Part shown: positions 9,696 through 18,511 of the stretch, piece by piece
Position numbering within the stretch: the stretch's first letter is position 1
Layout: each line of letters starts with the position of its first letter
Source of the DNA: Rhodoblastus sp. 17X3
GTDB taxonomy: Bacteria; Pseudomonadota; Alphaproteobacteria; Rhizobiales; Beijerinckiaceae
Assembly: GCF_030056575.1 (NCBI RefSeq)
Contig: NZ_JASHHX010000003.1
Coordinates: forward strand, 186,001-250,000
Direction of reading: 5' to 3'
DNA length: 64,000 nt
Made by a program: the position numbers and the translations under genes
Notes under the pieces: model-generated
Databases searched by the model: none
The model's input: only the letters and a program-made list of their open reading frames with translations
What the model was told of the DNA's origin: nothing

Positions 9696-9784
9696 GATCG
9701 CCTCCCGTCAAACCAGGGCGCCGCCAAGGGTCCGCCGCCCGCTCGAAAATTATCGCGCGAGAGGCCGGCCCGGCAACCGATTGG

Positions 9785-9955
9785 CGCCGCCTCCGACACT
9801 TCCATGACGCCGTATTTCGAGCGCCAGCCATAAAAAAAAGTCGGGTCGCTGATCTCGTGCTTGCGGCGGACGCCCACGACAGCAATTCCCACCAGACGGT
9901 CCTTCAGGAATGCAATGATCTGCTCGTCTCTGAAACGGCTCTTCCTCATCTCCAT
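9785..9955 (-). pseudogene. IS3-family transposase OrfA, 5' remnant
   Basis: Read on the minus strand, the frame starts MRKSRFRDEQIIAFLK and continues to FFYGWRSKYGVMEVSEA. This is the helix-turn-helix N-terminus of IS3-family OrfA, which normally reads close to RFSEEQII...KHGISEATFYNWKAKYGGMEVS. Similarity stops after about 57 residues and the frame then runs into unrelated sequence, so the rest of OrfA and all of OrfB are missing. There is an extra Phe codon inside a run of seven T bases compared with the usual TFY motif. I could not identify terminal inverted repeats or target duplications. Confidence 0.75.
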
Positions 9956-10264
9956 CTCCTCCCGACGGGGCGAGCTCGGAAAGAGGGCCTTCCAAGGGGC
10001 AAGGTCCCCCCGACATTGATGTCTTTTTCAAGCGTCGCGCCTGCTCGGATCAGACCTCCCAGAGGTGCGACAACGCTCTATGGGAACCATTCATGTCATA
10101 TGGTCGCCTTCTGATTGTCGCACCACGCGTAAGTTATTGAAGTTCGTTTCGTATGCTGGTCCTACCTCTCCCACCATTCTTTTTCTTCTTTTGTTGTCGC
10201 TCATTCGACACGGCTGCGAGATCCGGGCCTGTGTCGCGACGCTTGGTCTGGTCCGGGAAATGTC
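9956..10264. other. gene-free stretch next to the IS remnant
   Basis: About 310 nt without a supported gene, lying between the OrfA remnant and the end of the GNAT gene. The stretch around 10150-10200 is unusually T-rich for this genome. It probably holds the decayed outer end of the insertion element, but I see no clear inverted repeat, promoter or RNA gene. Confidence 0.4.
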
Positions 10265-10768
10265 TCAGACCGGCGCTGTCATATATTTCGCGGTTGGGCC
10301 GTAAGAACTCAGTTTGTCTGCCAGGGCCGGATCCTGGACGGTTGAAAATCCGAAACGGCCCCACAAAAGATAGGTTTGATAGACAGACGCCAGCGCGAGC
10401 CAATGCAGATCGATCGATGTTGCGACTCGTCGCAATTCTTCGATCAATCGAGGCGATGCGGAATGTCCCCGAGCCTCCGGGAGCAGGGCGGCGTCATGCA
10501 GGTACAGGCATTCGGGCGCCTTCGGCAGTTCATTGAGAAACCCATCCAGCGGCGGAATCGCGCGCAGCGTCCACGGATGGGAAATCGCATAGCCAAGGAT
10601 GGCCTTGTCGCTTTCAAAAATGAAACAGCCTTGCGGGAAGAGGCGGAATTTTTCCGCGAGCACGTCAGGACGCTCCAGCAGTGAAGCGTGAACCTCGCCT
10701 GCGATCCGGCTGACCGTTTCAAGATCGGCGGCGGCCATTGGCCGCCACGAGGGCGGAAAGTTGGTCAT
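10265..10768 (-). CDS. GNAT-family N-acetyltransferase
   Basis: The 167-residue protein begins MTNFPPSWRPMAAADLETV and carries the GNAT order of strands: WRPMAAADLETVSRIA at the N-terminus, FIFESDKAILGYAISHPW (beta4), CLYLHDAALLPEARGHSASP (beta4-alpha3, the acetyl-CoA region) and VYQTYLLWGRFGFSTV near the end. It should transfer an acetyl group from acetyl-CoA to an unknown amine. The reading frame is open far upstream, but that part is antisense to the AmpG-like gene, so the ATG at 10768 was used. It is divergent from the permease gene. Confidence 0.8.
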   Translation of the reverse strand: MTNFPPSWRPMAAADLETVSRIAGEVHASLLERPDVLAEKFRLFPQGCFIFESDKAILGYAISHPWTLRAIPPLDGFLNELPKAPECLYLHDAALLPEARGHSASPRLIEELRRVATSIDLHWLALASVYQTYLLWGRFGFSTVQDPALADKLSSYGPTAKYMTAPV

Positions 10769-10975
10769 GTTCGTTGGCGCCGCGCTCGCTGAAAAAGGCT
10801 CTGAAAAACTTCTTCTAAAGCAAAATCGAGAATTGAGGGGCGCTTTTACCGCGACCGCGTCTCCTGACGCGCTTCGGTTCGCCGGAGTTGTTCTGGTCGC
10901 GTTACGCCATGGCTGACGGTTCGCGCATGGCGGTGTAGCCTTCCCTGGCCTCGGCCGCTGGCGAAGGAAATGCGT

Positions 10976-12280
10976 ATGACGACCGTTCCCGAAAAGGACA
11001 CCCTTCTCGCCCATTTGTCGGCGGACCGGCGCTATCTGGCGATGCTGGGGCTCGGTTTCAGCGCGGGCATGCCCTATCTGCTGGTCTATCCGACACAGGC
11101 CGCCTGGCTGTCGGACGCGCAGGTTCCGATCCAGACCATCGGGCTGATGAGCGAACTCACCATCGCCTATAAGCTCAAATTCATCTGGGCGCCGTTCCTC
11201 GACAAATATGACGCGCCGGTTTTCAGCGCGCTGCTGGGGCGCCGGCGCGGGTGGATTATCCTCTCGCAGATTGCTGTGATGCTGTCGCTGATGGGCGTCG
11301 CCTTTGGCGATCCAGCGCATTTCCTGGGCTACACCGTGGCTTTTTCGCTGGCGCTTGGGGTCGCGGGAGCGACGCAGGACGTGACCATCGACGGCTGGCG
11401 CATCACTTCCGTTCCCGTCGCCAAGCAATCCGTGATGACGGCTATCAGCGAGATGGGATATCGCTTCGGCAATCTCGCCGCCGGCGCCGGCGCCTTGCTG
11501 CTTGCCGACAGATATGGCTGGTCCACCGCCTATTTTTTCATGGCGGGCCTGATGCTGATCGGCGCGGTCTCGGCCTTCACCGCGCCGGAGCCCGAGTCCG
11601 ATTTTACGGTCAGCCACAAGCATCCGGGATTTGTCGCCACGGTCATCGCGCCGATCAAGGAAATGATCACGCGGCTCGGGCCGCTGGCCCTGCCGATCTT
11701 CCTGATGATCGCGGGCTTTCGCTTGCCTGGCTATATTTCGAGCGCCATGGCCATTCCGCTGTTCAAGAGCCTGCATTATTCGGATACCGAGATTGCGACG
11801 GTGACCAAATTATTCGGCTTCTGGATCGCGCTCGCCGCCACATTCTTCAGCGCCTATGTCATTCGCAGGATCGGCCTGATTCCGAGTCTGCTGGTTGGCA
11901 CGGTGGCGGGATCGGCCGCGCATCTGAGCCTCGCCTGGCTTGCCGCCGATGGCGGCGGCGATTTCTGGAGCTTCGCCGTCGCCGTCAGCATCGAAGGTTT
12001 CGCTTACGCCTTCGCGCAGGTAGTTCTCATCAATTACATGTCGTCGCTTACGGCGACCGAGCTTGCGGCGAGCCAATATGCCCTGCTCACCTCGCTTTGC
12101 GCCTTTCCCGGCAGCCTGCTCGCGGGCTCGTCGGGCTTTGTCATCGCGCATACGGGTTTCACGATGTTCTTCGTGGCGACCTCGCTGATCGGCATCCCGG
12201 TCGCGCTGCTGTGCTGGTATGTGGTGCGTCTGCACCCCGCCGTGACGCCGGATCCCGAACGGCATGGGTCGGCCGGCTAG
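10976..12280 (+). CDS. ampG: AmpG-like MFS permease (muropeptide transporter family)
   Basis: This 434-residue membrane protein has about 12 hydrophobic segments and the AmpG/PAT family landmarks LGFSAGMPYLLVYPTQAAWL in the first segment, KFIWAPFLDKYDAPVF after the third and ATQDVTIDGWR in the fourth to fifth. AmpG imports anhydro-muropeptides from cell-wall turnover into the cytoplasm. The ATG at 10976 is 7 nt after AAGGA, while the ATG at 10970 is too close, so the second was chosen. The C-terminal region is shorter than in Escherichia coli AmpG, which is common in alphaproteobacteria. It is convergent with the esterase gene. Confidence 0.85.
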   Translation: MTTVPEKDTLLAHLSADRRYLAMLGLGFSAGMPYLLVYPTQAAWLSDAQVPIQTIGLMSELTIAYKLKFIWAPFLDKYDAPVFSALLGRRRGWIILSQIAVMLSLMGVAFGDPAHFLGYTVAFSLALGVAGATQDVTIDGWRITSVPVAKQSVMTAISEMGYRFGNLAAGAGALLLADRYGWSTAYFFMAGLMLIGAVSAFTAPEPESDFTVSHKHPGFVATVIAPIKEMITRLGPLALPIFLMIAGFRLPGYISSAMAIPLFKSLHYSDTEIATVTKLFGFWIALAATFFSAYVIRRIGLIPSLLVGTVAGSAAHLSLAWLAADGGGDFWSFAVAVSIEGFAYAFAQVVLINYMSSLTATELAASQYALLTSLCAFPGSLLAGSSGFVIAHTGFTMFFVATSLIGIPVALLCWYVVRLHPAVTPDPERHGSAG

Positions 12281-12288
12281 ACGCAGGA

Positions 12289-12318
12289 AGAGCCGGGGCG
12301 GCGGCGGCCTCCGGCTCT
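12289..12318. terminator. hairpin between convergent genes
   Basis: AGAGCCGG (12289-12296) pairs with CCGGCTCT (12311-12318) around a G-rich loop, just after the ampG-like stop and before the esterase stop. There is no strong T-run, so intrinsic termination is only a possibility. Confidence 0.35.
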
Positions 12319-12332
12319 GGTCTTGAGCGCGT

Positions 12333-13481
12333 TTATCTGATCCGATGATGCGCGAAAAAGCGCATCATTTCCCGGCTGGCGTCCGGGCCATGCGGATCGG
12401 TGTAAGACCCCGCGGCGCTTCCGCCGGACCAGGCATGGCCGGATCCGTGGAGAACCCAATGCTCCGCCATTGGCCGCCCGCTCGCGTCCGCATGAACTGT
12501 CTGGGTGTATTTGCGCCCGCTGGGCGAGACGCCGCCGGTGACTTTCGGCTCAAGCTTCGCCCCGGCCTTTGCCTGCGCGATCACCTCATGGCCATTGAGC
12601 GGATGGACCGTGGTGTCGCGGTCGCCGTGGAACACGATGGCCGGGACAGCGCTTTCGGGCCTATACGATCTTGCGGCTGGCGCCCCGCCTTTCTGCATCG
12701 CCGTGAAGGCTGACGGCATGTCGCTGGCGGCGCCGCAGGCCAGTCCGGAGTGGACGCCGATCGCCGCATAAAGGTCAGGATAGGCCGAACCCATGATCGC
12801 CGCCGCCGCGCCCCCGGCTGACAGGCCGGCGATATAGACGCGCCCTTGCTCGACCGGAAATTCTTCCATGATCTGGCGCGTGATTCCCGCGATCAGGGAG
12901 GGCTCGCCGCGATCGCGCTGCTGATCGCCGGATTTGAACCAGTTCCAGCATTTCCCGGCATTGGCCGACTGCGGTTGCGCCGGATAGGCGACCAGGAAGG
13001 TCTGCTCCTCTGCCAGATGATTCATCCGTGTGCCGGCGGCGAAATCCTCGGGCGACTGGGCGCAGCCATGCAGCATCACGACAAGCGGCAGGGGCTGGCC
13101 ATTATAGCCGCCCGGCACATAGAGCTTGTAGGCGCGAGCGCCGGCGGCATTGGCGAAGCTGCGCTGTTCGAAACGCGATCCGCCCGGATGAGGGGTAGGC
13201 GCGGGGGCGGCGCCGGGCGCCAAAGCCTCGTCGAGTCCGGGCGCCGGACGAAGGCGGCCGAGGCGCTCGACGAGGCCGCCAAGGGCCTCGGGAATCGAGA
13301 TCCGCGGCAAGCTCAGGCCTGCCAGCGTTCGGGACGGGGAGGGAGCCTCGAAATCCGGCGTGGCGTTGGAGGGCGGAGCGCTTGAGAGCGCGCGGCGCAA
13401 GACGCTCATCGCCTCTTCGAGTCGACCCTCGCGGGTGAGGCGGGCTGCGGCAAGCATGTCGATCTTCGATGGAGCGTTCAT
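12333..13481 (-). CDS. PHB depolymerase-family esterase
   Basis: The 382-residue protein has a low-complexity N-terminal 110 residues and then an alpha/beta hydrolase of the esterase-PHB depolymerase family. The landmarks are VVMLHGCAQSPEDFA (oxyanion region), nucleophile box GLSAGG (YIAGLSAGGAAAAIM), IVFHGDRDTTVHP with the acid, and HAWSGG with the catalytic His. Members hydrolyse short-chain polyhydroxyalkanoates or acetyl and feruloyl esters. There is no clear signal peptide, so an intracellular storage-polymer role is plausible. It starts at an ATG with GAGGA 9 nt upstream. Confidence 0.85.
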   Translation of the reverse strand: MNAPSKIDMLAAARLTREGRLEEAMSVLRRALSSAPPSNATPDFEAPSPSRTLAGLSLPRISIPEALGGLVERLGRLRPAPGLDEALAPGAAPAPTPHPGGSRFEQRSFANAAGARAYKLYVPGGYNGQPLPLVVMLHGCAQSPEDFAAGTRMNHLAEEQTFLVAYPAQPQSANAGKCWNWFKSGDQQRDRGEPSLIAGITRQIMEEFPVEQGRVYIAGLSAGGAAAAIMGSAYPDLYAAIGVHSGLACGAASDMPSAFTAMQKGGAPAARSYRPESAVPAIVFHGDRDTTVHPLNGHEVIAQAKAGAKLEPKVTGGVSPSGRKYTQTVHADASGRPMAEHWVLHGSGHAWSGGSAAGSYTDPHGPDASREMMRFFAHHRIR

Positions 13482-13551
13482 GATCTGAATTCCTCGGTCA
13501 GCGGGAATAGCGGCGCGGGAAGGCGCGGGCTGTGATTTCGAGATGGGGCGG

Positions 13552-13971
13552 CTAGGTCACGCGGCCGGACAGCGCCGCTTTCACCGCCGGGCTGGCCTGC
13601 AAGGCGCCAAGGACGTGAATGGAGGCGATGGTTTCGGCCGCGAGGTCAGGCGGGACGTCATTGGCGATCACCGCCAGCCCGAGGACCTGAATATGAAGCC
13701 TTTCGCCGCGCGCCCGGGCGGCCTCAAGGTCCTCGCGGCTGTATCGCCGCAAGCCGAGGTCGAGCTTGTGCCGGCTGACGGATTGCTTCACCGCCTCCTG
13801 ATGGCGGTCGAGATGATTGCGGATTGCGGTGCGAATGAAATCGGTGCGGTTGGAAAAAAAGCCTTCCTCCACCAGCAAGTCGATATGGCCAAGATCGACA
13901 TAGCCCAAATTGATCGTGATCTTCTCGCTTTCGGGCGTTCGCGGGCGAAGCTCCTGAATATTTCCGGTCAT
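13552..13971 (-). CDS. ribbon-helix-helix (CopG/ParD-like) transcriptional regulator
   Basis: The 139-residue product carries a ribbon-helix-helix domain at about residues 15-52: ITINLGYVDLGHIDLLVEEG followed by FFSNRTDFIRTAIRNHLDRH. This is the fold of CopG/Arc-type repressors. The C-terminal 80 residues (GLRRYSREDLEAARARGERL and beyond) are probably a ligand or oligomerisation region of unknown type. The ATG at 13971 has AGGA 8 nt upstream, and upstream in-frame starts lack spacing. A 16-bp perfect palindrome lies 17 nt upstream of this start, which suggests autoregulation. The P-type ATPase gene is divergent and may be co-controlled. Confidence 0.75.
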   Translation of the reverse strand: MTGNIQELRPRTPESEKITINLGYVDLGHIDLLVEEGFFSNRTDFIRTAIRNHLDRHQEAVKQSVSRHKLDLGLRRYSREDLEAARARGERLHIQVLGLAVIANDVPPDLAAETIASIHVLGALQASPAVKAALSGRVT

Positions 13972-13987
13972 CACAATCATCCTGCCA

Positions 13988-14003
13988 CCATCCATATGGA
14001 TGG
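13988..14003. promoter_or_regulatory. 16-bp perfect palindrome, candidate RHH operator
   Basis: CCATCCATATGGATGG is its own reverse complement. It is followed by further ATGGA-type repeats up to about 14016. It lies in the divergent region between the ribbon-helix-helix gene and the proton ATPase gene, where an autoregulatory operator would be expected. Confidence 0.5.
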
Positions 14004-14164
14004 ATATAGGATGGAAATGATCGGCGTCAAGAGGGAGGATTAAAACGCCTGGTTCGGACGCGAGAGATAGCCTTGGCGCCATCCCTCGCGTTGCGTAATT
14101 TCACGCGCGCGGCGGCCGTTGCGCGAGCCAGCAAGGCGTCCGGCGATCGGCAAAGGAATGTTTC

Positions 14165-16480
14165 ATGGTTGATCCGTCGATTGGCTTGACGACGGACGAG
14201 GCGCGCCGCCGCGTGGCGGAGGGCGGCCCCAACGCGCTTGTCGACGTCGCGCAACATCCGCTCCGCCGCGCGATCACAAAGCTTTGGGCCCCGGTTCCCT
14301 GGATGCTCGAAGCCGCCATCCTGCTGCAACTGGCGCTTGGCGATTATGTCGAGGCGGCGATCATCGCCTTCCTGCTCGTCTTCAACGCCGCGCTGGGCTT
14401 TTTTCAGGAAAGCCGGGCGCAGGCGACGCTCGAAGCCCTCAAGGCGCGACTCGCCTTGATCTCCCCGGTCAAGCGCGATGGCGCCTGGACCAATCTGCCC
14501 GTCGCCGAACTTGCGCCGGGAGATGTGGTCAAGCTGTCGCTCGGCGCCGTGGCGCCGGCCGATGTGCGGATCATCGAAGGATCGATCCTGCTCGACCAGT
14601 CCATGCTGACGGGCGAGTCGATTCCGGTCGAGGCGGGCGCGGGCGCCGAGGCCTATGCGGGCGCGCTGGTGCGGCGCGGCGAAGCCCTGGCGGAAGTCAC
14701 CGCGACGGGAGCGCGCACCAGGTTCGGGCGCACAGCGGAGCTTGTCAGCACGGCCAAGGTCGAAAGCTCGCAGCAGAAAGCCATTCTGCGCATCGTGCGC
14801 AATCTCGTGATGTTCAATGGCGCGGTGACGATCGTGCTGGGCGCCTATGCGCTCTGGCTGCCGCTGCCTCTGGCGGAAGTGATCCCACTGCTGCTCGTGG
14901 CCGTGCTCGCGTCGATCCCGGTGGCTTTGCCATCCATGTTCACGCTCGCCTCGGCGATCGGCGCGCGGTCGCTGGCGGCGCGGGGCGTGTTGCCGACGCG
15001 GCTGTCGGCGGTCGACGAGGCCGCCGGCATCGACGTCCTGTGCGCGGACAAGACAGGGACCCTAACGCGCAACGAACTGGCCGTGGCTTCGGTCGAGACC
15101 ATGGCGGGACATGACGCCGCGCATGTGCTGGCGTTGGCGGCTCTGGCGAGTTCCGATGGCGGCAAGGATCCGGTGGACGCCGCCATCCGCCTTGCCGCCT
15201 CCCGGCAACCCATCGCCGATGGCCTGAAACTGGAGGCTTTCTCGCCCTTCGATCCGGCTTTGAAACGCTCCGGCGCCACGGCGCGTCTGGCCAATGGAGA
15301 CGCGATTGGCATTGTCAAAGGCGCCTATGAGGTCGTCGCCGGACTGTCGCAGCCAGTCATAGGCGCCGCAACGCGCGTCAATGCTTTGCAGGCCAAGGGG
15401 TTCAGGGTGCTCGCCGTCGCGTCCGGCGCGCCGGACAGGCTCGAACTGGCCGGGCTTGTCGCGCTCAACGACGCGCCGCGCGACGACGCCGGAGCGCTGG
15501 TCGCCGAATTGTGCGCGCTGGGCGTGCGCACTGTCATGGCGACGGGCGACGCCAGGACGACGGCGGAATTTGTCGCGGCGGCCGTCGGCATTGTCGGCCC
15601 CACCTGGGCGGAAACGCCGCTGCCCGATCAATTTGCGGCGGAAAAATACGCCATTTTCGCCGGCGTGCTGCCGGAGGACAAGTTTCGTCTCGCCAAGGCG
15701 CTGCAACGGGAAGGGCGGATCGTCGGCATGTGCGGCGATGGCGCCAATGATGCGCCGGCCCTGCGTCAGGCGCAGATGGGCATAGCTGTCGCCGCGGCGA
15801 CCGACGTCGCCAAATCCGCAGCCGGCGCCGTTCTGACCGAGCCGGGCCTCGGCGGCGTCGTCGCCCTGGTCAAGGAAGGACGCACGACCTTCCAGCGCAT
15901 CCTGACCTATACGCTCCGCTCGATCATCCACAAGGTCGTGCAGGTGCTGTTTCTGACCGCCGGGCTGATGATCACCGGTCACGCCATCCTGACGCCAATG
16001 CTGATGGTGCTGATGATGATTACCGGCGATTTCCTCGCCATGTCCTCTTCCACGGATAATGTGCGGCCATCATCAACTCCAAATGTCTGGCGCATTCGCC
16101 ATCTGACGATCGCTGGAATCATTCTCGGCTTCGTCGACCTGCTTTTCTGCGTCTCCTGCCTGCTAACCGGCAAATATATGCTTGGCCTCGACATTCTGGC
16201 GCTGCGCACCTTTACCGTCGCGACTCTTGTGTTGAGCAGTCAGGCGGTGTTTTACGTCGCGCGCGAAAGGCGCCGCCTCTGGAGTTCGCGCCCCGGCCGC
16301 TGGCTCATTCTGTCCTCCGCCATCGATCTCACGCTCATCGGCGGGCTCGCGCTGAACGGCGTCCTCATGGCCCCGCTGCCCTTCGCCGTGCTCGCCGGTC
16401 TGTTTGTTGCCGCCGTCGCTTTTGCGCTGGTTCTGGACAATGTGAAGCTTTTTCTGTTCCGGCGGCTGACGGTCGCGTGA
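14165..16480 (+). CDS. plasma-membrane H+-exporting P-type ATPase (P3A)
   Basis: This 771-residue pump has the P-type ATPase order: membrane segments 1-2 with VPWMLEAAILLQLALGDYVE, actuator loop DQSMLTGES, segment 4 with ASIPVALPSMF, phosphorylated Asp295 in DKTGTLT, hinge MCGDGANDAPALRQAQMGIA, and four C-terminal membrane segments. The MLEAAA-type first segment and GVALPS-type fourth segment place it with the fungal/plant-type proton ATPases, which occur in some bacteria and archaea. It would pump protons out using ATP, for acid tolerance or pH control. It is short, lacking the eukaryotic C-terminal autoinhibitory tail. The ATG follows AAGGA by 7 nt. The RHH gene is divergent. Confidence 0.9.
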   Translation: MVDPSIGLTTDEARRRVAEGGPNALVDVAQHPLRRAITKLWAPVPWMLEAAILLQLALGDYVEAAIIAFLLVFNAALGFFQESRAQATLEALKARLALISPVKRDGAWTNLPVAELAPGDVVKLSLGAVAPADVRIIEGSILLDQSMLTGESIPVEAGAGAEAYAGALVRRGEALAEVTATGARTRFGRTAELVSTAKVESSQQKAILRIVRNLVMFNGAVTIVLGAYALWLPLPLAEVIPLLLVAVLASIPVALPSMFTLASAIGARSLAARGVLPTRLSAVDEAAGIDVLCADKTGTLTRNELAVASVETMAGHDAAHVLALAALASSDGGKDPVDAAIRLAASRQPIADGLKLEAFSPFDPALKRSGATARLANGDAIGIVKGAYEVVAGLSQPVIGAATRVNALQAKGFRVLAVASGAPDRLELAGLVALNDAPRDDAGALVAELCALGVRTVMATGDARTTAEFVAAAVGIVGPTWAETPLPDQFAAEKYAIFAGVLPEDKFRLAKALQREGRIVGMCGDGANDAPALRQAQMGIAVAAATDVAKSAAGAVLTEPGLGGVVALVKEGRTTFQRILTYTLRSIIHKVVQVLFLTAGLMITGHAILTPMLMVLMMITGDFLAMSSSTDNVRPSSTPNVWRIRHLTIAGIILGFVDLLFCVSCLLTGKYMLGLDILALRTFTVATLVLSSQAVFYVARERRRLWSSRPGRWLILSSAIDLTLIGGLALNGVLMAPLPFAVLAGLFVAAVAFALVLDNVKLFLFRRLTVA

Positions 16481-16485
16481 GCTCT

Positions 16486-16956
16486 TCATGACGACTGGCG
16501 GCCGCGCGCCGCCTCCTTTGGACTTCGGACAAGTTTGAAGATCGGGTCGCTCATGGGGCGCCCGCTGACCGCATCGACCAGGATCGGATCGGCCTCGAGC
16601 CCCGTCTCCCTGTCGACCAAGCTGACCGCGCGCCCCTCGGGCGCGAAATGCCGGTTACCCCAGGCGAGCAGCGCGATGACGACCGGTCGGAAGTCGCGTC
16701 CGCAATTGGTCAGCACATATTCATGGCGCGCAGGACGCTCCTGATAGAGGCGGCGCTCCAGCAGGCCGGCGTCCACCAGAGCGCGCAGCCGCCGCGTCAG
16801 CATATTGGGCGCGATGTCGAGACTGCGCTGGAACTCGTCGAACCGTTTCAGCCCGTTCAGCGCGTCTCGCAAGATGAGAATGCTCCACCATTCGCCGACG
16901 CGCTCAAGGCTGCGGGCAATTGGACATTGCATTTCTCCAAAGGGCTTTCGCTTCAT
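16486..16956 (-). CDS. HxlR-family transcriptional regulator
   Basis: The 156-residue protein has the HxlR winged helix: CPIARSLERVGEWWSILILR with the single N-terminal Cys, DEFQRSLDIAPNMLTRRLRA as recognition helix, and YVLTNCGRDFRPVVIALLAW. HxlR proteins are dimeric regulators, some of them cysteine redox or aldehyde sensors. It is divergent from the MaoC gene with about 100 nt between the starts, so it may control the following three-gene set. It ends 6 nt from the ATPase stop in convergent orientation. Confidence 0.9.
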   Translation of the reverse strand: MKRKPFGEMQCPIARSLERVGEWWSILILRDALNGLKRFDEFQRSLDIAPNMLTRRLRALVDAGLLERRLYQERPARHEYVLTNCGRDFRPVVIALLAWGNRHFAPEGRAVSLVDRETGLEADPILVDAVSGRPMSDPIFKLVRSPKEAARGRQSS

Positions 16957-17057
16957 TTGAAATCTGTCCGAGCTTGCAGGATGCGCTTATTCCGCTCTAA
17001 TTTAGTCCGTCACTATCATCATGCAAGTTACGAGTGTTTATCCGACCGAGGTTGGCC

Positions 17058-17537
17058 ATGTCCGCTACGATCGCTCATCAGCCCCCCGCCTTTCTCGAAG
17101 ACCTGTCTGTCGGACAGCGGGTGGTCAGCGCGTCCTGCGAGCTGACCGCCGAGGACATCAAGGCCTTCGCCCGGCAATATGATCCCCAGCCGTTTCATAC
17201 CGACGAGGCGACGGCGCAAGATACGTTCTTTGGCGGGCTGGCGGCGTCGGGCTGGCATGTCGCGGCGGTCACCATGAGGCTTCTCGTCGGCGACGGCGCC
17301 TTTATCGCCAATGGGATCATCGGGGCGGGCGGCGAGATCGCCTGGCCGAGGCCGACCCGGCCCGGCGATATACTGACCGTCGAAAGCGAGGTGGTCGAGA
17401 TCAACCCGTCGCGCTCGCGGGCGGATCGTGGCATGGTCACAGTGCGCAGCGAAACCCGCAACCAGCGTGGAGAAATCGTGCAGATCCTGACCGCGAAACT
17501 GATTGCGCCGCGCCGTGGCGCGTCGGCTGAAAATTGA
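17058..17537 (+). CDS. MaoC-like dehydratase (hot-dog fold)
   Basis: The 159-residue protein has the hydratase-2/MaoC motif YDPQPFHTDEATA followed by FGGLAASGWHVAA. Members hydrate enoyl-CoA compounds or act on other acyl-CoA esters. The ATG at 17058 has GAGG 6 nt upstream and was preferred over an upstream start at 17034. The stop is 11 nt before the reductase start, so the two are probably in one operon. The substrate cannot be read from the sequence. Confidence 0.85.
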   Translation: MSATIAHQPPAFLEDLSVGQRVVSASCELTAEDIKAFARQYDPQPFHTDEATAQDTFFGGLAASGWHVAAVTMRLLVGDGAFIANGIIGAGGEIAWPRPTRPGDILTVESEVVEINPSRSRADRGMVTVRSETRNQRGEIVQILTAKLIAPRRGASAEN

Positions 17538-17548
17538 GGGCGCGCAGC

Positions 17549-18475
17549 ATGCGGATTCTTGTGATCGGCGCCGGCGCGGTCGGCGGCTATTTCGGCGGCA
17601 GGCTGGCGCAGGCCGGGCGCGACGTCACTTTTCTCGTGCGTCCCCGACGCGCCGCCGAATTGCGGCAAAACGGGCTGACGATCCTGAGCCCGCTTGGCGA
17701 CTGGCGCCTCGCCGCGCCGCAACTGGCGACTGCGGAGAACCTGGACGGGACTTACGACCTCATTCTACTGAGCTGCAAGGCCTATGATCTCGAAGCCGCG
17801 ATGGAGTCCTTCGCCGCCGCGGTCGGACCCGAAACCACCATTCTGCCGCTTCTCAACGGCATGAGGCATATCGACGCCCTGTCGGCGCGTTTCTCCGCCG
17901 AAAAAGTGCTCGGCGGCCTTTGCATGATTTCCGCGACGCTCAGCGGCGATGGCGTCATTTCGCACCTCAACACGACGCATGGCCTGACCTTCGGGGATCT
18001 CGATGGCGCGCGTTCGCCGCGCGTCGCGGCGGTGGCGGAACTCTTTGCCGGCGTCGGCTTCGATGCGCGGGAAAGCGTGTCCGTCCGGCAGGAAATGTGG
18101 GAGAAGTGGATTTTCATCGCGGCGCTGGCGGGCGCAACCTGCCTGATGCGCGCGGCGATCGGCGATATCGTCGCCGCCGGCGCCGGCGATATCGCCGCAG
18201 GTCTATTCGACGAATGCGCTTTGATCGCGGAAAGCAACGGCTTTCCGCCGCGGCAGGGCCATGTCGAGATGACGCGACAGATCCTCACGCAACACGGGTC
18301 GCCGATGACCGCCTCGATGCTACGCGATATCGAGGCTGGCGCGCGCATCGAGGCTGACCAGATTCTGGGCGACCTGCTGCGCCGCGCCGATGGGAAGGCC
18401 GGCGAGCCTATGCTGCTGCGCATTGCCTACGCCCACGCCAAAGCCTATGAGGCGCGCCGCCAGCGGGAGGCGTAA
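17549..18475 (+). CDS. 2-dehydropantoate 2-reductase-family oxidoreductase
   Basis: The 308-residue protein has an N-terminal NADPH-binding motif MRILVIGAGAVGGYFGGRLA, the family lysine in LLSCKAYD and a C-terminal all-helical ApbA/PanE domain (SMLRDIEAGARIEADQILGD). Family members reduce ketopantoate for pantothenate synthesis, but many paralogues act on other 2-keto acids. The operon partners (MaoC, SDR) suggest a role outside pantothenate synthesis. The ATG at 17549 has GAGGG 8 nt upstream. Confidence 0.85.
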   Translation: MRILVIGAGAVGGYFGGRLAQAGRDVTFLVRPRRAAELRQNGLTILSPLGDWRLAAPQLATAENLDGTYDLILLSCKAYDLEAAMESFAAAVGPETTILPLLNGMRHIDALSARFSAEKVLGGLCMISATLSGDGVISHLNTTHGLTFGDLDGARSPRVAAVAELFAGVGFDARESVSVRQEMWEKWIFIAALAGATCLMRAAIGDIVAAGAGDIAAGLFDECALIAESNGFPPRQGHVEMTRQILTQHGSPMTASMLRDIEAGARIEADQILGDLLRRADGKAGEPMLLRIAYAHAKAYEARRQREA

Positions 18476-18511
18476 AACCCGACAGAACGCCGACTGAACG
18501 AGGCAACGAAA

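Noticed and set aside
9990-10050. C-run and T-run sequence that might be an IS terminal repeat
   Set aside because: No matching opposite end or target duplication could be found by eye.
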